This document shows positions 62,973-64,000 of a stretch of 64,000 nt of DNA, piece by piece (the stretch's first letter is position 1; each line of letters starts with the position of its first letter). A program made the position numbers and the translations under genes. Source of the stretch: Todiramphus chloris collaris (Eukaryota > Chordata > Aves > Coraciiformes > Alcedinidae); contig JANVCC010000011.1 of the NCBI GenBank assembly GCA_025345505.1, forward strand, positions 11,693,749-11,757,748. Reading direction: 5' to 3'. A model generated the notes under the pieces. That model was given only the letters and a program-made list of their open reading frames with translations, made no database searches and was not told the origin of the DNA.

Positions 62973-64000
62973 TATGCAAATACTTAGTATTCACATTAAG
63001 AAATATTTTTGTGTATGTAGACATTTTAGCAGGTTACTATAAAACTTTTACAAGACCCTTCTTTCCCTTTACTAGTCTTACAGTTTCACACAAGTAGATC
63101 CTCTCATTAGATATGCTCCAAGCTATGTGGTATGCCTACCACAGAGCTGGTCCATTAACAAACAGTTTGTTGTTAAATAATTCATTGTTATACGCTCATA
63201 CTTAAACCTAAAGAGCAATCTGTGAGAGAACAGAGTATTATAAAGATTTTATTGCCCATAAAACAACCTGAAAATAACTTTTAGAAACCTGAAGAAGGAT
63301 TCTGGAAAAAGATTACTTTCTTTGCATTTTATTGCTTCTTGGTGAATATCTTCTGTTTACTGTCTCCCTTTACTGAGGCACAGGATGACTGTTAAGTCTA
63401 TTGTGCAAATACGTTGATGTGAAACTCTGAATCTTGTTAGCCAACTGTCTTCATTCCTTTTTGTGTGGTGCCTCTACAAATGTGAACATAGCATCACTGA
63501 AAACATCTGGTTTGTAAACCCCAACTCAACATTGAATTACTTATTACTCAAGGAATGAAATTTTGCACAGGTAATATAACCTACAACAGCTTTTGTGGTA
63601 ATACAATTTTATCCAGGAATCAATACAGTCCTACAGATGGATGTGTTGTCCAGGGAGCAGAAGCTAAAAAAGAGGTCACATAATTTATTTTACCTTATTT
63701 TTCAGCCTGGAGTGCAGTTCTCAAGCTGATCTTTCTTAGAGGTAGTCGTGACACTTTCATCACTTAAACACCTTCCCTTTTTGTCAAAACACAGGACATG
63801 GCCTAACTACCCTTCGCAAGTTGAGCTGAATACGTGAATTACTGCAGCTAGTTATTTAGAATGTCTTTACTTTGCCCTATATCTCTTTGTATTCAGCCTT
63901 TGTAAAGCTGAAAGTTCTGTTTATATTCATCCACTTCAACTTTTATGTTTCACTTGAAAACCAAATCTATGAAACTACTAAATAATATATTTTATTATCT
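62973..64000. other. Unique AT-rich DNA, no gene seen
   Basis: The last kilobase shows no gene, RNA or transposon that I recognise. Confidence 0.55.

Noticed and set aside
1-64000. tRNA, rRNA, CRISPR, operon, plasmid or phage features
   Set aside because: None seen. Sequence character and retrotransposon content are those of a bird nuclear genome, so bacterial feature types do not apply.

Overview
The window is eukaryotic and almost certainly avian. It is AT-rich and CpG-poor, and it carries several pieces of CR1, the dominant non-LTR retrotransposon of birds. Three pieces show reverse-transcriptase remnants or the characteristic CR1 3' tail. It also carries avian-type retroviral LTRs. Nothing in it looks bacterial or phage-like. 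I cannot name the species or chromosome. This reads as gene-desert or intronic DNA: I found no convincing protein-coding exon, tRNA, rRNA, small RNA or CRISPR array. The longest open frames either lie antisense inside retrotransposons or match no family I recognise and are about the length expected by chance.

Layout. 1-11.4 kb is unique AT-rich sequence with two T/G-rich low-complexity tracts and a G-run cluster. 11,429-11,995 is a solo LTR with an exact 5-bp target-site duplication (TSD). 15,026-15,399 is a second, alpharetrovirus/ERVK-like solo LTR. 16.5 kb and 22.9 kb hold short CR1 fragments, with a 103-nt pure pyrimidine tract between them at 21.8 kb. 23-30 kb is unique. A possible decayed LTR lies at 30.2-30.5 kb. 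33.0-34.2 kb is a CR1 3' half whose reverse-transcriptase catalytic aspartates are gone. 39.05-40.46 kb is an antisense CR1 with two internal deletions and no 3' end. 44.0-45.4 kb holds a CR1 3' fragment and an 897-bp LTR with an exact TSD. 49.8-50.5 kb is an ERVL-type LTR. 50.5-64 kb is unique apart from microsatellites and a possible small LTR with a CCAAT/TATA arrangement at 62.7-63.0 kb.

The recognisable elements are dead copies: solo LTRs without internal retroviral genes, and CR1 fragments with stops, frameshifts and deletions. All four well-supported LTRs lie on the minus strand, which would fit (but does not prove) an intron of a plus-strand gene. I did not find a new biological system. 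The most checkable observations are the LTR boundaries with TSDs, the doubly deleted CR1, the mutated CR1 active site, a perfect 14-bp hairpin at 37.3 kb and two unclassified LTR-like segments.
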